A stretch of 64,000 nucleotides of DNA. Origin: Rhizobiales bacterium 63-22. GTDB taxonomy: Bacteria > Pseudomonadota > Alphaproteobacteria > Rhizobiales > Rhizobiaceae. This document shows positions 1 through 9,103 of this stretch, in pieces (positions within the stretch are counted from its first letter, which is position 1; each line of letters begins with the position of its first letter). The position numbers and the translations under genes were made by a program. A model generated the notes under the pieces. That model was not told where the DNA came from. It worked only from the letters and a program-made list of their open reading frames with translations, and made no database searches. The stretch covers positions 50,565 to 114,564 of the forward strand of contig MKVZ01000008.1 of NCBI GenBank assembly GCA_001898995.1, read 5' to 3'.

Positions 1-1361
<1,361 letters not shown>

Positions 1362-1401
1362 GCCTCCCTCCTCGCATGGAGCCGTCGTTCAGGCAAGCCT
1401 T

Positions 1402-2019
1402 TCACCGCGACAGTTCCTTGAGGCCGAGGCGGATGAGCTTCGCCGAATCCGCGCCCTCGCCCGCCTGCTTCAGCGCCGCCGCCACGGCATTGGCCGCCTG
1501 ATCGCGCGAATAGCCGAGATTGGCGAGCGCGGACACCGCGTCCGACACCGGCGCGGGCGCGGCACCGGCGCCAAGCTCCTGCTTCAGCCCGATCGTGCCG
1601 CCCGCCTCGCCCGCGAAGGCGGGGGCCTTGTTCTTGAGTTCCGTGACGATGCGCTCCGCCACCTTCTTGCCCACGCCCGGCGCGCGAGACACCATGGCGA
1701 TATCGCGCAGCGCGATGGCGTTGGCGAGTTCGGACGGCGAAAGCGTGCCGAGCACGGCGAGCGCCACCTTGGCCCCCACCCCCTGCACGTTCTGCAGCAG
1801 GCGGAACCATTCGCGCTCAAGCTGCGAGCCGAAGCCGTAGAGGCGGATCATGTCCTCGCGGACATAGGTTTCGATGAAAAGCACCGCCGCCTCGCCCGCG
1901 CCGCCGAGATTGCCGAGCGTGCGCGCCGAGCAGAAGGCGACATAGCCGACGCCATGCACGTCGATGACGGCGTGGTCCTCCGCGATTTCGTCGATGACGC
2001 CTTTCAGCTTGCCGATCAT
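1402..2019 (-). CDS. ruvA: RuvA Holliday junction-binding protein
   Basis: RuvA tetramers bind the four-way junction and recruit RuvB. The 205-aa product starts [27 protein letters not shown] (an OB fold), then has the helix-hairpin-helix stretches [17 protein letters not shown] and [13 protein letters not shown], then a flexible linker rich in A, P and G, and a C-terminal UBA-like domain III ([16 protein letters not shown]) that contacts RuvB. The frame stays open further upstream to 2085, but those codons lie in the palindromic repeat and do not resemble RuvA, so I chose the ATG at 2019. It sits between ruvC and ruvB. Two palindromic elements separate it from ruvC. Confidence 0.96.
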   Translation of the reverse strand: MIGKLKGVIDEIAEDHAVIDVHGVGYVAFCSARTLGNLGGAGEAAVLFIETYVREDMIRLYGFGSQLEREWFRLLQNVQGVGAKVALAVLGTLSPSELANAIALRDIAMVSRAPGVGKKVAERIVTELKNKAPAFAGEAGGTIGLKQELGAGAAPAPVSDAVSALANLGYSRDQAANAVAAALKQAGEGADSAKLIRLGLKELSR

Positions 2020-2032
2020 TCCGCCTACCCCG

Positions 2033-2110
2033 TTAGTGGAACAAATTTGACATTTGCATCTCATTGGACATCGAGCGACGAGCAAATGTCAAATTTAAAA
2101 GTTCCACTAA
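2033..2110. repeat. Palindromic intergenic element, copy 1 (between ruvC and ruvA)
   Basis: Imperfect inverted repeat of about 78 bp. The left arm begins ttagtggaacaaatttgac and the right arm ends aaaagttccactaa, with a loop of about 24 bp. It is followed directly by a related element and belongs to the same family as the copies at 2124, 3500, 30893 and 30986. It resembles in style the Bru-RS palindromes of Brucella, a recollection I could not check. Confidence 0.8.
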
Positions 2111-2123
2111 ATAATTAAAAGTA

Positions 2124-2199
2124 CTAGTGGTTTTTCAATTCCGACATTTGCTCCCACGCTTGTATCGAACGAATGCAAATGTCGGAATCAAACCGCTAG
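2124..2199. repeat. Palindromic intergenic element, copy 2 (overlaps ruvC 3' end)
   Basis: Inverted repeat: the left arm is ctagtggtttttcaattccg and the right arm is cggaatcaaaccgctag. Both arms continue inwards with a shared acatttgc/gcaaatgt core, as in copy 1. The right arm contains the ruvC stop codon and last three codons, so the element defines the RuvC C-terminus. Confidence 0.8.
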
Positions 2200-2709
2200 A
2201 AGCGCCTGCATGCGCCGGGCGCTGACGATGCTCTGCCGGTGATGGGCGTGGCAGATGGCCACGGCCAGCGCGTCGGCGGCGTCGCTGGTGTCGAAGGTGG
2301 CGCGCGGCATCAGCACCTTGACCATCATGTGAATCTGCTGCTTCTCGCCGTGGCCGACGCCGATCACCGTCTTCTTGACCGCGTTGGGCGCATATTCGGC
2401 CACCGGCAGCCCGGCCTGCGCGGGCGCCAGCAGCGCGATGCCGCGCGCCTGCCCCAGTTTCAGCGTGGCGGTGGCGTCCTTGTTGACGAAAGTATGCTCC
2501 ACCGCCGCCTCGTGCGGCATGTAATCGTGCAGCACCCCGGCCAGCCCCTCGTGAAGCTGGCAAAGACGCGAGGCGAGGTCCATCTCGCCGTCCGACGTCA
2601 CCGTGCCCGACGCGACGAAGGAGAGCGAATTGCCGAGCGTATCGACAATGCCCCATCCCGTGCGGCGCAGGCCCGGATCGATGCCGATGATGCGAATCGT
2701 TTCCTTCAT
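2188..2709 (-). CDS. ruvC: RuvC Holliday junction resolvase
   Basis: RuvC is the dimeric endonuclease that cuts Holliday junctions. The 173-aa product has the RNase H-like acidic residues D11 (GIDPG), E71 (AAVEHTF), D143 and D146 (TSDAADALA), matching the four catalytic positions of the E. coli enzyme. The length is normal for the family. It is the first gene of a ruvCAB operon. The stop codon and last codons fall inside a palindromic repeat, so the extreme C-terminus (after MQALL) may differ from relatives. The leader holds overlapping inverted repeats, described separately. Confidence 0.97.
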   Translation of the reverse strand: MKETIRIIGIDPGLRRTGWGIVDTLGNSLSFVASGTVTSDGEMDLASRLCQLHEGLAGVLHDYMPHEAAVEHTFVNKDATATLKLGQARGIALLAPAQAGLPVAEYAPNAVKKTVIGVGHGEKQQIHMMVKVLMPRATFDTSDAADALAVAICHAHHRQSIVSARRMQALLAV

Positions 2710-2711
2710 GC

Positions 2712-2769
2712 GTGAACCCTATCCCGTGACGGGTTCACTTGACAGCATAAAAGTGAACAAAAGAGAAAC
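2712..2769 (-). promoter_or_regulatory. ruvC leader with two mutually exclusive hairpins and a degenerate LexA-like box
   Basis: Just before the ruvC ATG there are three arms: gtgaaccc (2712-2719), gggttcactt (2731-2740) and aagtgaac (2751-2758). The middle arm can pair with either neighbour but not both. The AGGG at about -12 of ruvC is part of one stem. GAAC-N7-AAAC (2755-2769) is one base from the GAAC-N7-GAAC box bound by alphaproteobacterial LexA. The arms are seen; the function is inferred. Confidence 0.45.
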
Positions 2770-2778
2770 AGATCGGGC

Positions 2779-3318
2779 TTATGAGGCGGCGAAAGCCGTT
2801 TTCAGCAGGCTGATCTGTTCGGACACCGGATTGCCGCGCGCGCTGTCCGAAAGGGGCACGATCTCGCCATAGACCTCGCGGTCCATGCGGCGCACCCGCG
2901 CCTGAAGGCGCAGGGAGCGGGCGATGAGATCGGTGAAGCCGGCGGGCAGTTCGCTCCAGCCGGTCGCGACATCGCCCGCCGAGGGCGTGTCGAGCCGCAC
3001 CTTGGCCTTTTCGGCGGCGATCTGCGGGCGGCTCATCTCGCCGCTGCGCGCGGCGCGCTGGAGCAGGAGCCACGAGGCGACCTGCATCAGCCGCGTGGTG
3101 AGGCGCATGGATTCGGCGGCATAGAGCGTGGCGGCCTGCGGCGAAAGCCCGCGCGCCTCGGTACGGCCCTCGCCGTCGAGATAGCACGCCGCCTCCTCGA
3201 CCATCTCCATGCCCTCGGCATAGATCGGCTTGAACGAATCCGAAAAAGCCATGCGCTCGGCAAGGCTCACCATGTTGCCCGGTATATCACCGGGTATCCG
3301 GCCCTGTTCGCTGCTCAC
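2779..3318 (-). CDS. rcdA: RcdA-like ClpXP adaptor (DUF1465)
   Basis: The 179-aa product matches my recollection of the RcdA/DUF1465 family, an adaptor that with CpdR and PopA delivers CtrA and other substrates to ClpXP during the alphaproteobacterial cell cycle. Family hallmarks are the stretches FREGMxLVEEAACYLDGEGR-like (here YAEGMEMVEEAACYLDGEGR) and ESMRLTTRLMQVASWLLLQR, which form a helical bundle. The start is uncertain: GTG at 3318 gives the full length, while ATG at 3273 (MVSLAERMAFSD) removes 15 poorly conserved residues and may be the real start. No catalytic residues are expected. It is transcribed alone; the upstream region holds a palindromic repeat. Confidence 0.82.
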   Translation of the reverse strand: MSSEQGRIPGDIPGNMVSLAERMAFSDSFKPIYAEGMEMVEEAACYLDGEGRTEARGLSPQAATLYAAESMRLTTRLMQVASWLLLQRAARSGEMSRPQIAAEKAKVRLDTPSAGDVATGWSELPAGFTDLIARSLRLQARVRRMDREVYGEIVPLSDSARGNPVSEQISLLKTAFAAS

Positions 3319-3499
3319 GTCCTGTACCCTGCACCGTCGCCCGCATGATTTCCATCCGGGGCGTTTCCATCACCATTGGCAGCCGTTCGACCATGCCGGA
3401 CGCCGGTTGGAAACAGCCATGCCGTGAAAATCCCCGACAGACTGCACCTTCATGCACTGCCGCGCAAGAACATGTTTAACGGAAGGTTAACGAAATCCA

Positions 3500-3572
3500 C
3501 TAGTGGAACGAATTCGACATTCGCCTCCCGTTCGACCTAGGCGACGAGCAAATGCCGGAATCAAACCGCTAG
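3500..3572. repeat. Palindromic intergenic element, copy 3
   Basis: The left arm ctagtggaacgaattcgac resembles copy 1 and the right arm ccggaatcaaaccgctag resembles copy 2, so this looks like a hybrid of the two ruv-region elements. It lies alone upstream of rcdA and downstream of opgC. The rest of the 3319-3785 gap holds only the terminator and a second hairpin. Confidence 0.75.
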
Positions 3573-3606
3573 GCGTTCGGCGCGGCCCGCAGGCGCCGCC
3601 GCGGCC

Positions 3607-3634
3607 AAAAAAAAGAGCCGCAAAGGCGGCTCTC
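3607..3634 (-). terminator. Intrinsic terminator downstream of opgC
   Basis: Read on the minus strand: stem gagccgc/gcggctc with a 4-nt loop, followed by a run of eight T. It sits about 150 bp past the opgC stop. Confidence 0.8.
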
Positions 3635-3748
3635 GGAGTTTAACAGGGAGGCGTCAAACAAAGTGGCGGAACCACTCGGTAAGAATCCAGCCGAACTGGA
3701 TGAAGAGCATTGAACATTCTTAACATTAATAAATGGTTAATTTCCTGG

Positions 3749-3774
3749 CCATCCGGCAAAATTATTGCCGGATG
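3749..3774. other. Hairpin immediately after opgC stop
   Basis: Perfect 11-bp stem (ccatccggcaa / ttgccggatgg) around a 4-nt loop, 11 bp past the opgC stop. No T-run follows on either strand. It may protect the mRNA 3' end rather than terminate transcription. Confidence 0.6.
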
Positions 3775-3785
3775 GCTGCGCCCTA

Positions 3786-5000
3786 TCAGGACTGCTGCAT
3801 GGCGGGGCGGGCGTTGCCGCGTGCCGGTTCGGCGGGCTTCGCCTTGGCGGCGGCGCCCTTGCCGCCCCAGCCGATGGTCGGCAGCCATTCGAGATAATAG
3901 GCAAGCGCGAACTGCATCACGATGCCGGTGGCGATCAGCAGCGTGTCATAGGGCAGGCCGCCCGGATTGACCTGCTTGAGCACCTGCGAAACCATGGCGA
4001 GCAGCGTGCCGGCGACGAAGACCGGCAGCGAATGCTTGCCTAGGATGGCCAGCGGATGGTCCGGCGCGGTGCGCGCGATGTTGGAGAGACCCGGCACCAC
4101 GGCGATCAGATAGGCGAGCGCCAGAATGTGCAGGAGACGCGGGGCCGACAGGAAGGTCTTGTCGAAGCCGGTCAGCACCGGCGGCAGGCCCATGGAGATA
4201 TCGATGCCCCACAGATTCAGCCGCACCCACGCCAGCGCCAGCACCACATAGGCGACGGCGAGCGCCACCAGCGCCGGATGCGTGGACAGCCTGCCGCCGC
4301 GCCGCACATGGAGGACGCCGGCGACGCCGATCGCGAACAGGAACTGCCAGGACAGCGGATTGAGGAACCACACGCCTTCGGTCGGATAGTTCGCCGGCGC
4401 GACATGATAGAGGCCGGCCAGCAGCCAGACCGTGCCCGAGACGGCAAGCATCAGCCGCAGGCTGATCCGCGCCAGAAGCAGCAGCAGCGGCATGAAGAGC
4501 AGCATCGCCGCATACATGGACAATATGTTGTTGTAGCCGAGCTGGTGGCCGAGCGTGACGATGCCGAACAGCGCCTGCACCGGCTGCTTGACCAGCGGGG
4601 CGATATTGATCTCCGTCAGGAGATCGGGACGCTTGAGGAACAGCGCCGCCGAGGCGAAGATGGCGATGGTCACCATGGTCGTCATGATATGCGTGATATA
4701 GAGCACGCCGGCGCGCCGCCACATCTTGAGCGAAAGCAGCAGGCGGTTGCCGGGCGCGAACTTGGACCCGTAGGCCAGCGCGATCGCCATGCCGGAGATG
4801 AGCACGAAGCCTTCCGCCGAATCGGAGAAGCCGAAATTGCGCGTCGTGAAGTTCTCGTAGATGGTGCCGGGCACATGGTTGATGAAGATCGTCAATAGCG
4901 CCAATGCGCGGAACACGTCGATGCGCGTGTCGCGCATCGGTGCAGCCGGGACGGCACCCATCCCTCTCATGTCCCCGACATTCATGCTTGCAATATTCAT
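3786..5000 (-). CDS. opgC: OpgC-like glucan-modifying membrane acyltransferase
   Basis: A 404-aa integral membrane protein with about ten hydrophobic helices. It opens with RDTRIDVFRALALLTIFINHVPG, the signature start of the OpgC family, which adds succinyl groups to osmoregulated periplasmic glucans. In Brucella the equivalent protein (Cgm) modifies cyclic beta-1,2-glucan; that link is from memory. Further family-like stretches are EGFVLISGMAIALAYG and the Y-rich segment around GYNNILSMYAAML. The C-terminus is a cytoplasmic tail rich in K, A and P. The ATG at 5000 precedes the conserved domain by about 22 residues, so ATGs at 4983 or 4968 are also possible. It is monocistronic, with a terminator downstream. 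Confidence 0.86.
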   Translation of the reverse strand: MNIASMNVGDMRGMGAVPAAPMRDTRIDVFRALALLTIFINHVPGTIYENFTTRNFGFSDSAEGFVLISGMAIALAYGSKFAPGNRLLLSLKMWRRAGVLYITHIMTTMVTIAIFASAALFLKRPDLLTEINIAPLVKQPVQALFGIVTLGHQLGYNNILSMYAAMLLFMPLLLLLARISLRLMLAVSGTVWLLAGLYHVAPANYPTEGVWFLNPLSWQFLFAIGVAGVLHVRRGGRLSTHPALVALAVAYVVLALAWVRLNLWGIDISMGLPPVLTGFDKTFLSAPRLLHILALAYLIAVVPGLSNIARTAPDHPLAILGKHSLPVFVAGTLLAMVSQVLKQVNPGGLPYDTLLIATGIVMQFALAYYLEWLPTIGWGGKGAAAKAKPAEPARGNARPAMQQS

Positions 5001-5204
5001 GGCCTGCCTGTCTCCATGGGAAATCCGCGTCCGTATCGCGGCGCCCGCACCGCGCCTCTCGATTCGAAGCGCAAACTGGGCTTATATCCGCAATAATCCG
5101 GGCGAAACCGGGTTGGTTCCGATCAACTTTCGTTCCAGTCCATAATATAATGCCAGAAGAAGGCCGAAATGCCGCTCTTGGTGCCGCCGGCCCTCCCTAG
5201 GCAA

Positions 5205-5245
5205 TCGGCCGAAAACCGGTTTCCACTTTGCGGTCCGATGTTCTA
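5205..5245. repeat. RIME-like intergenic element (partial)
   Basis: Contains the gaaaaccggtttccacttt and ggtccgatgttcta halves shared with the elements at 16040, 38150 and 47729. Only one arm is clear. The surrounding 5001-5302 gap shows no gene. Confidence 0.6.
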
Positions 5246-5302
5246 AAGAGGAACCGGCGCGCCGCCCGAATTCCATCATGTTTTTCACGTTAGGCTTGGT
5301 CC

Positions 5303-5992
5303 ATGAACGCATCCGCCCCGACAATCGAGACTAAAGGCGAGACTAAAGGCGAGACCGAACGCTGCCGCATCGTGCTGGTCGCCCCACCGCTGGCCGACGG
5401 CGCGCGGCTGGCCGCGCTGCTCACGGCCGCGCTTTCCGGCGGCGACGTGGCGAGCGTGATTCTCGACGGCGGCGACCTCGACGAGGCGACGTTTCAGGCC
5501 GCGGCCGAAAAGGCCGTGCCGGTCATACAGCAGAAGGGTGCGGCGGCGCTGATCCTCAACGATACGCGCATCGCCGGGCGCAGCGGAGCCGACGGCATCC
5601 ATGTCGAAGGCCCCCTGACGGAGGTCGCCGAAACGATCGACCGGCACGCGCCGAAGCTGATCGTCGGCGCGGGCAACCCGCGCGACCGCCACAGCGCGAT
5701 GGAGATCGGCGAGTTGCAGCCCGATTACGTCTTCTTCGGCAAGCTCGGCGCCGACAACAAGCCGGACCCGCATCCGCGCAATCTCTCGCTGGCCGGCTGG
5801 TGGTCGGAGATGATGCAGGTCCCCAGCATCGCGCAGGCGGGCGGCGCGCTCGAAAGCGCCGTGGCGGCGGCGGCCACCGGCGCGGATTTCGTGGCGCTCG
5901 GCCGCGCGGTGTTCGAGGCCGCCGACCCGGCGGAGGCGGTCGCGGCGGCCAACCGCCTGCTCGACGAGCACGCGCCGCGTTTCGAGAACTGA
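5303..5992 (+). CDS. Divergent ThiE-like TIM-barrel protein
   Basis: A 229-aa protein with the fold pattern of thiamine phosphate synthase: VIQQKGAAALILNDTRIA, SGADGIHVEG, LIVGAGNPRDRHSA, PDYVFFGKLG, PSIAQAGG and GADFVALGRAVFEA. Canonical ThiE has a QFR-K type motif on its first strand that holds the pyrimidine substrate; here that position reads VASVILDGGD, and the usual HVGQ reads HVEGP. So catalysis of HMP-PP plus thiazole phosphate condensation is doubtful although databases would likely name it ThiE. The N-terminus has a repeated ETKG segment. No thiamine riboswitch is visible upstream. The Sel1-repeat gene follows 18 bp later on the same strand, suggesting one operon. Confidence 0.75.
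   Translation: MNASAPTIETKGETKGETERCRIVLVAPPLADGARLAALLTAALSGGDVASVILDGGDLDEATFQAAAEKAVPVIQQKGAAALILNDTRIAGRSGADGIHVEGPLTEVAETIDRHAPKLIVGAGNPRDRHSAMEIGELQPDYVFFGKLGADNKPDPHPRNLSLAGWWSEMMQVPSIAQAGGALESAVAAAATGADFVALGRAVFEAADPAEAVAAANRLLDEHAPRFEN
5327..5356 (+). repeat. 12-bp tandem repeat in the ThiE-like N-terminus
   Basis: The unit gagactaaaggc occurs twice exactly, followed by a half unit (gagacc), encoding ETKG-ETKG-ET. It is in frame, so copy number changes would only alter the disordered N-terminus. Confidence 0.85.
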
Positions 5993-6010
5993 AAGGCCGG
6001 GCGTCGATCC

Positions 6011-7066
6011 ATGCTCATGAAGACGACACTCCCAACCGCCGTCCTGACCGCACTCTCGATTCTCTGCTCGGCGGGCGTGGCCGCGTCCGCTCCTGCCGCG
6101 ACCGGCCAGCACGCGACAATCCTGAACGGCACCGGGAACGGCAAGGAGCGCAAGGGCGACAAGCCGGTCATGCTGCCGCAGCCGGCCACGACCGACCCCA
6201 TGCCGTCGATCGATCCGCGGCGTTTCGGCGACACGCCGCCTGACCTGGCTTTCGGTGCCTACCAGCGCGGGCTTTACCTTACCGCCTTCAACCTCGCCAT
6301 GCCGCAGGCGGAGGCCGGCGACGCCGCCTCGCAGACGCTGGTGGCGGAAATCTATGCGCGCGGGCTCGGCGTTCCCGCCGACCAGAAGAAGGCCGCCGAA
6401 TGGTACGGCAAGGCCGCGGCGCAGGGCGTCACCGAGGCGGAGTTCCGTTATGCGGCGCTGCTGCTTCAGGGCATCTATGTGAAGAAAGACCCGGAAAAGG
6501 CCACCAGACTGATGAAGGAAGCCGCCGAGGCCGGCAACGCCAAGGCGCAGTTCAACTATGGCGAGCTTCTGATGATGAAGCACCCCGGCACGCCGGGCCT
6601 CGATCTCGCTTTCCCGTGGTTCGGCAAGGCGGCGGATACCGGCCTGCCCGACGCCCAGTATGCGCTCAGCCAGATTTATGCCAACGGCACCGACAAGATC
6701 GCCCGTGACGACATCAAGGCGCGCTCCTATCTGCTGAAAGCCGCCCGCGGGGGCTACGACACGGCGCAGTACGATCTGGGGCGCTGGCTGGTCGACGGAC
6801 GCGGCGGCGAGCGCAATTACAAGCAGGGCTTCGGCTGGATGTCGCTCGCCGCCCGCAACGGCACGGTCATGGCGCAGGCATGGCTGGCGCGGCTTTACCG
6901 CGACGGCCTCGGCACCGACGGCGATCTGGTCAAGGCGGCGGCGTGGTATATCGTCGCCCAGCGCGCCGGCTTCCACGCGCCCGACCTCAACGACATGATG
7001 GACGGGCTCGCCGACGAGCAGATGAAGCAGGCCATCGCAACCGCGAACGGGCTGCGCGTGCGGTAG
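6011..7066 (+). CDS. Secreted Sel1-repeat (TPR-like) protein
   Basis: A 351-aa protein with a signal peptide (MLMKTTLPTAVLTALSILCSAG then VAASA). From about residue 90 come six Sel1-like repeats, each with the pattern A-x(3)-YxxGxGVxxDxxKAxxWYxKAAxxG: for example IYARGLGVPADQKKAAEWYG, and near the end LARLYRDGLGTDGDLVKAAAWY. Such solenoids act as protein-interaction scaffolds in the periplasm; some affect polysaccharide or signalling pathways. Partners here are unknown. The ATG at 6017 (MKTTLP) is an equally good start. It sits close behind the ThiE-like gene and upstream of a mobile element. Confidence 0.85.
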   Translation: MLMKTTLPTAVLTALSILCSAGVAASAPAATGQHATILNGTGNGKERKGDKPVMLPQPATTDPMPSIDPRRFGDTPPDLAFGAYQRGLYLTAFNLAMPQAEAGDAASQTLVAEIYARGLGVPADQKKAAEWYGKAAAQGVTEAEFRYAALLLQGIYVKKDPEKATRLMKEAAEAGNAKAQFNYGELLMMKHPGTPGLDLAFPWFGKAADTGLPDAQYALSQIYANGTDKIARDDIKARSYLLKAARGGYDTAQYDLGRWLVDGRGGERNYKQGFGWMSLAARNGTVMAQAWLARLYRDGLGTDGDLVKAAAWYIVAQRAGFHAPDLNDMMDGLADEQMKQAIATANGLRVR

Positions 7067-7180
7067 AAGCGGTAGACCCGACGCCGAATATCGCGCCTCC
7101 TGCCCGGTTTTTGAGCGCCCCGGCTTGCGCGCGGCGCTGTTTTGTGGTCTTGGAGACGCCGGTTATCGCGGTTCGGCCAT

Positions 7181-7452
7181 TAGGCTGGATCGACATTCAG
7201 GTTTCGGGCGTCGCGTGAGGGAATTTTGTTCCTGAACAGGAGAACAGACCGAGATGGTGTGTACCACCATGAGGGCTGTTCGACGCATTCAGGGACAAAA
7301 TTCACCACGTCCCGAAGGGATATGGTGAAAATCGCCCATTTTGGCGTCGTGAAACCGCGACGGGGGAACCACCCCGCTTTCGGTTCCACTCCTAAAACTG
7401 GGAAGATTTTCAGCCATACCACGCTCCAAACCCTGAGTGTCAATCCAGCCTA
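7181..7452. mobile_element. MITE-like element with 24-25 bp terminal inverted repeats and TA flanks
   Basis: The left end taggctggatcgacattcag and right end ctgagtgtcaatccagccta are imperfect inverted repeats, each bounded by TA, the target duplicated by IS630 and some IS5-group elements. The roughly 270-bp interior has no transposase but three nested inverted repeats: gaattttgttcctgaa/ttcagggacaaaattc, atggtg/caccat, and ggtgaaaatc/gattttcagcc. The whole unit would fold like a cloverleaf. The right end is 42 bp from the efp start codon. Confidence 0.72.
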
Positions 7453-7493
7453 ACGCCCCGCATCAGGTTTCACATCATTCCCGGATCGAGCAC

Positions 7494-8054
7494 ATGAAGA
7501 TCAATGGCAACGAAATCCGTCCCGGCAACGTCATCGAGCATGACGGCGGCCTGTGGGTGGCGGTCAAGACCAACGCCGTCAAGCCCGGCAAGGGCGGCGC
7601 CTACAATCAGGTCGAACTGAAGAACCTCATCAACGGCACCAAGCTCAACGAACGCTTCCGCGCCGCCGAGACGGTCGAGCGCGTGCGCCTCGAACAGAAG
7701 GATTTCTCCTTCCTCTACGAGCAGGGCGAAGCGCTGATCTTCATGGACACCGAATCCTACGAGCAGCTCGAACTCCAGAAGGATTTCGTCGGCGACCGCG
7801 CCGCCTTCCTTCAGGACGGCATGATGGTGACGGTGGAACTCTACGAGGAAAAGCCGATCGGCATCCGCCTGCCCGATCAGGTGACGCTCGCCATCACCGA
7901 GGCCGATCCGGTCGTCAAGGGCCAGACCGCCGCTTCCTCCTACAAGCCGGCCGTGCTCGAAAACGGCATCCGCATCCTCGTGCCGCCCTTCATCGAATCG
8001 GGCGAGCGCGTGATCGTGGACACCAACGAACTGACCTATATCAGCCGCGCCTGA
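7494..8054 (+). CDS. efp: Elongation factor P
   Basis: EF-P binds between the P and E sites and rescues ribosomes stalled at polyproline. The 186-aa product begins [19 protein letters not shown] and has three beta-barrel domains; the tip loop [11 protein letters not shown] carries K33, the equivalent of the lysine that EpmA/EpmB beta-lysylate in E. coli. The C-terminal signature [23 protein letters not shown] is present. The reading frame extends upstream into the mobile element, but homology sets the ATG at 7494. No EpmA gene lies in this window. Confidence 0.97.
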   Translation: MKINGNEIRPGNVIEHDGGLWVAVKTNAVKPGKGGAYNQVELKNLINGTKLNERFRAAETVERVRLEQKDFSFLYEQGEALIFMDTESYEQLELQKDFVGDRAAFLQDGMMVTVELYEEKPIGIRLPDQVTLAITEADPVVKGQTAASSYKPAVLENGIRILVPPFIESGERVIVDTNELTYISRA

Positions 8055-8191
8055 TGCTATCTTGGCGGCGTCCTGAAACGGACGCCGCAGTCCGGCCCCG
8101 GCCGCGACCGTTCTTTGTCAGTTTCCCAGCTTTCTTTCCCGCGTCGCCGCGCCCCAATGGTCGCGCGCCGCCTCCATCGAGGATCATTCCC

Positions 8192-8983
8192 ATGGCCCGT
8201 TCAGCCCTTCTCAACGTTATGGTTCAGGCCGCCATGAAGGCCGGACGCAGCCTCGCCCGCGATTTCGGCGAGGTGCAGAACCTGCAAGTCTCGCTGAAAG
8301 GCCCCGGCGACTATGTCAGCCAGGCCGACCGCCGCGCCGAGCAGATCATCCATGCCGAACTGTCGCGCGCGCGGCCCGATTTCGGCTTCCTGATGGAGGA
8401 ATCCGGCGAGATCGAGAGCAAGGACGGCCAGCACCGCTGGCTGGTCGACCCGCTCGACGGCACCACCAATTTCCTGCACGGCATTCCGGTCTTCGCCGTC
8501 TCCATCGCGCTGGAGCGGCAGGGCCAGATCGTTGCCGGCGTGATCTACAATCCGGCGATGGACGAGCTTTACACCGCCGAGCGCGGCGGCGGCGCCTTCC
8601 TTAACGACCGCCGCCTGCGCGTGGCGGCGCGCAGCAAGCTGACCGACACGGTGATCGGCACGGGCATCCCCCATCTGGGGCGCGGCCATCACGGCCATTA
8701 TCTGGTCGAGCTGCGCAATGTCATGACCGAGACGGCGGGCATCCGCCGCATGGGCGCGGTGGCGCTCGACCTCGCCTTCGTCGCCGCCGGGCGGCTCGAC
8801 GGCTTCTGGGAGGACGGCATGAACCCGTGGGACCTGGGCGCGGGCATAATCCTGATCCGCGAGGCCGGCGGCTTCGTCTCGGACAAGCACGGCGGACAGG
8901 AAATCTTCGGCACGAAATCCATCGTCGCCGGCAACGAGGCGATCCACGCCGCTCTCCTGAAAACGCTGCGCAAGCCGATCTGA
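8192..8983 (+). CDS. suhB: Inositol monophosphatase family protein (SuhB-like)
   Basis: A 263-aa member of the Mg2+-dependent FIG/IMPase superfamily. The metal and phosphate site motifs are all visible: MEESGEIESKDG (the EE motif), WLVDPLDGTTNFLHGIP (the DPxDGT signature), and EDGMNPWDLGAGIILIREAGG (the WD motif). In E. coli SuhB also acts in rRNA antitermination; whether this one does is unknown. The start at 8192 (MARSALLNVM) follows a long leader after efp. No obvious operon partner: the next gene starts 120 bp later. Confidence 0.93.
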   Translation: MARSALLNVMVQAAMKAGRSLARDFGEVQNLQVSLKGPGDYVSQADRRAEQIIHAELSRARPDFGFLMEESGEIESKDGQHRWLVDPLDGTTNFLHGIPVFAVSIALERQGQIVAGVIYNPAMDELYTAERGGGAFLNDRRLRVAARSKLTDTVIGTGIPHLGRGHHGHYLVELRNVMTETAGIRRMGAVALDLAFVAAGRLDGFWEDGMNPWDLGAGIILIREAGGFVSDKHGGQEIFGTKSIVAGNEAIHAALLKTLRKPI

Positions 8984-9019
8984 TCCCGCTTCAGGAATTT
9001 CGCATCGAGGCTGTCGCGA

Positions 9020-9070
9020 TCCGCGCATCGTCCCAAAAATCGATTCCGATTTTCGGAGCGATGCGCTAGG
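9020..9070. repeat. RIME-like palindrome between suhB and the MotA-like gene
   Basis: Arms gcgcatcg and cgatgcgc enclose an AT-rich centre (caaaaatcgattccgatttt). Same general type as the other short palindromes in this window. Confidence 0.55.
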
Positions 9071-9103
9071 CTCCGCGCTAATAACAGCCACGGAGCGCAA
9101 CGC

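Noticed and set aside
5001..5302. Thiamine riboswitch before the ThiE-like gene
   Set aside because: The conserved ctgaga and acctga blocks of the THI element are not present; the same is true upstream of the thiamine pyrophosphokinase gene.
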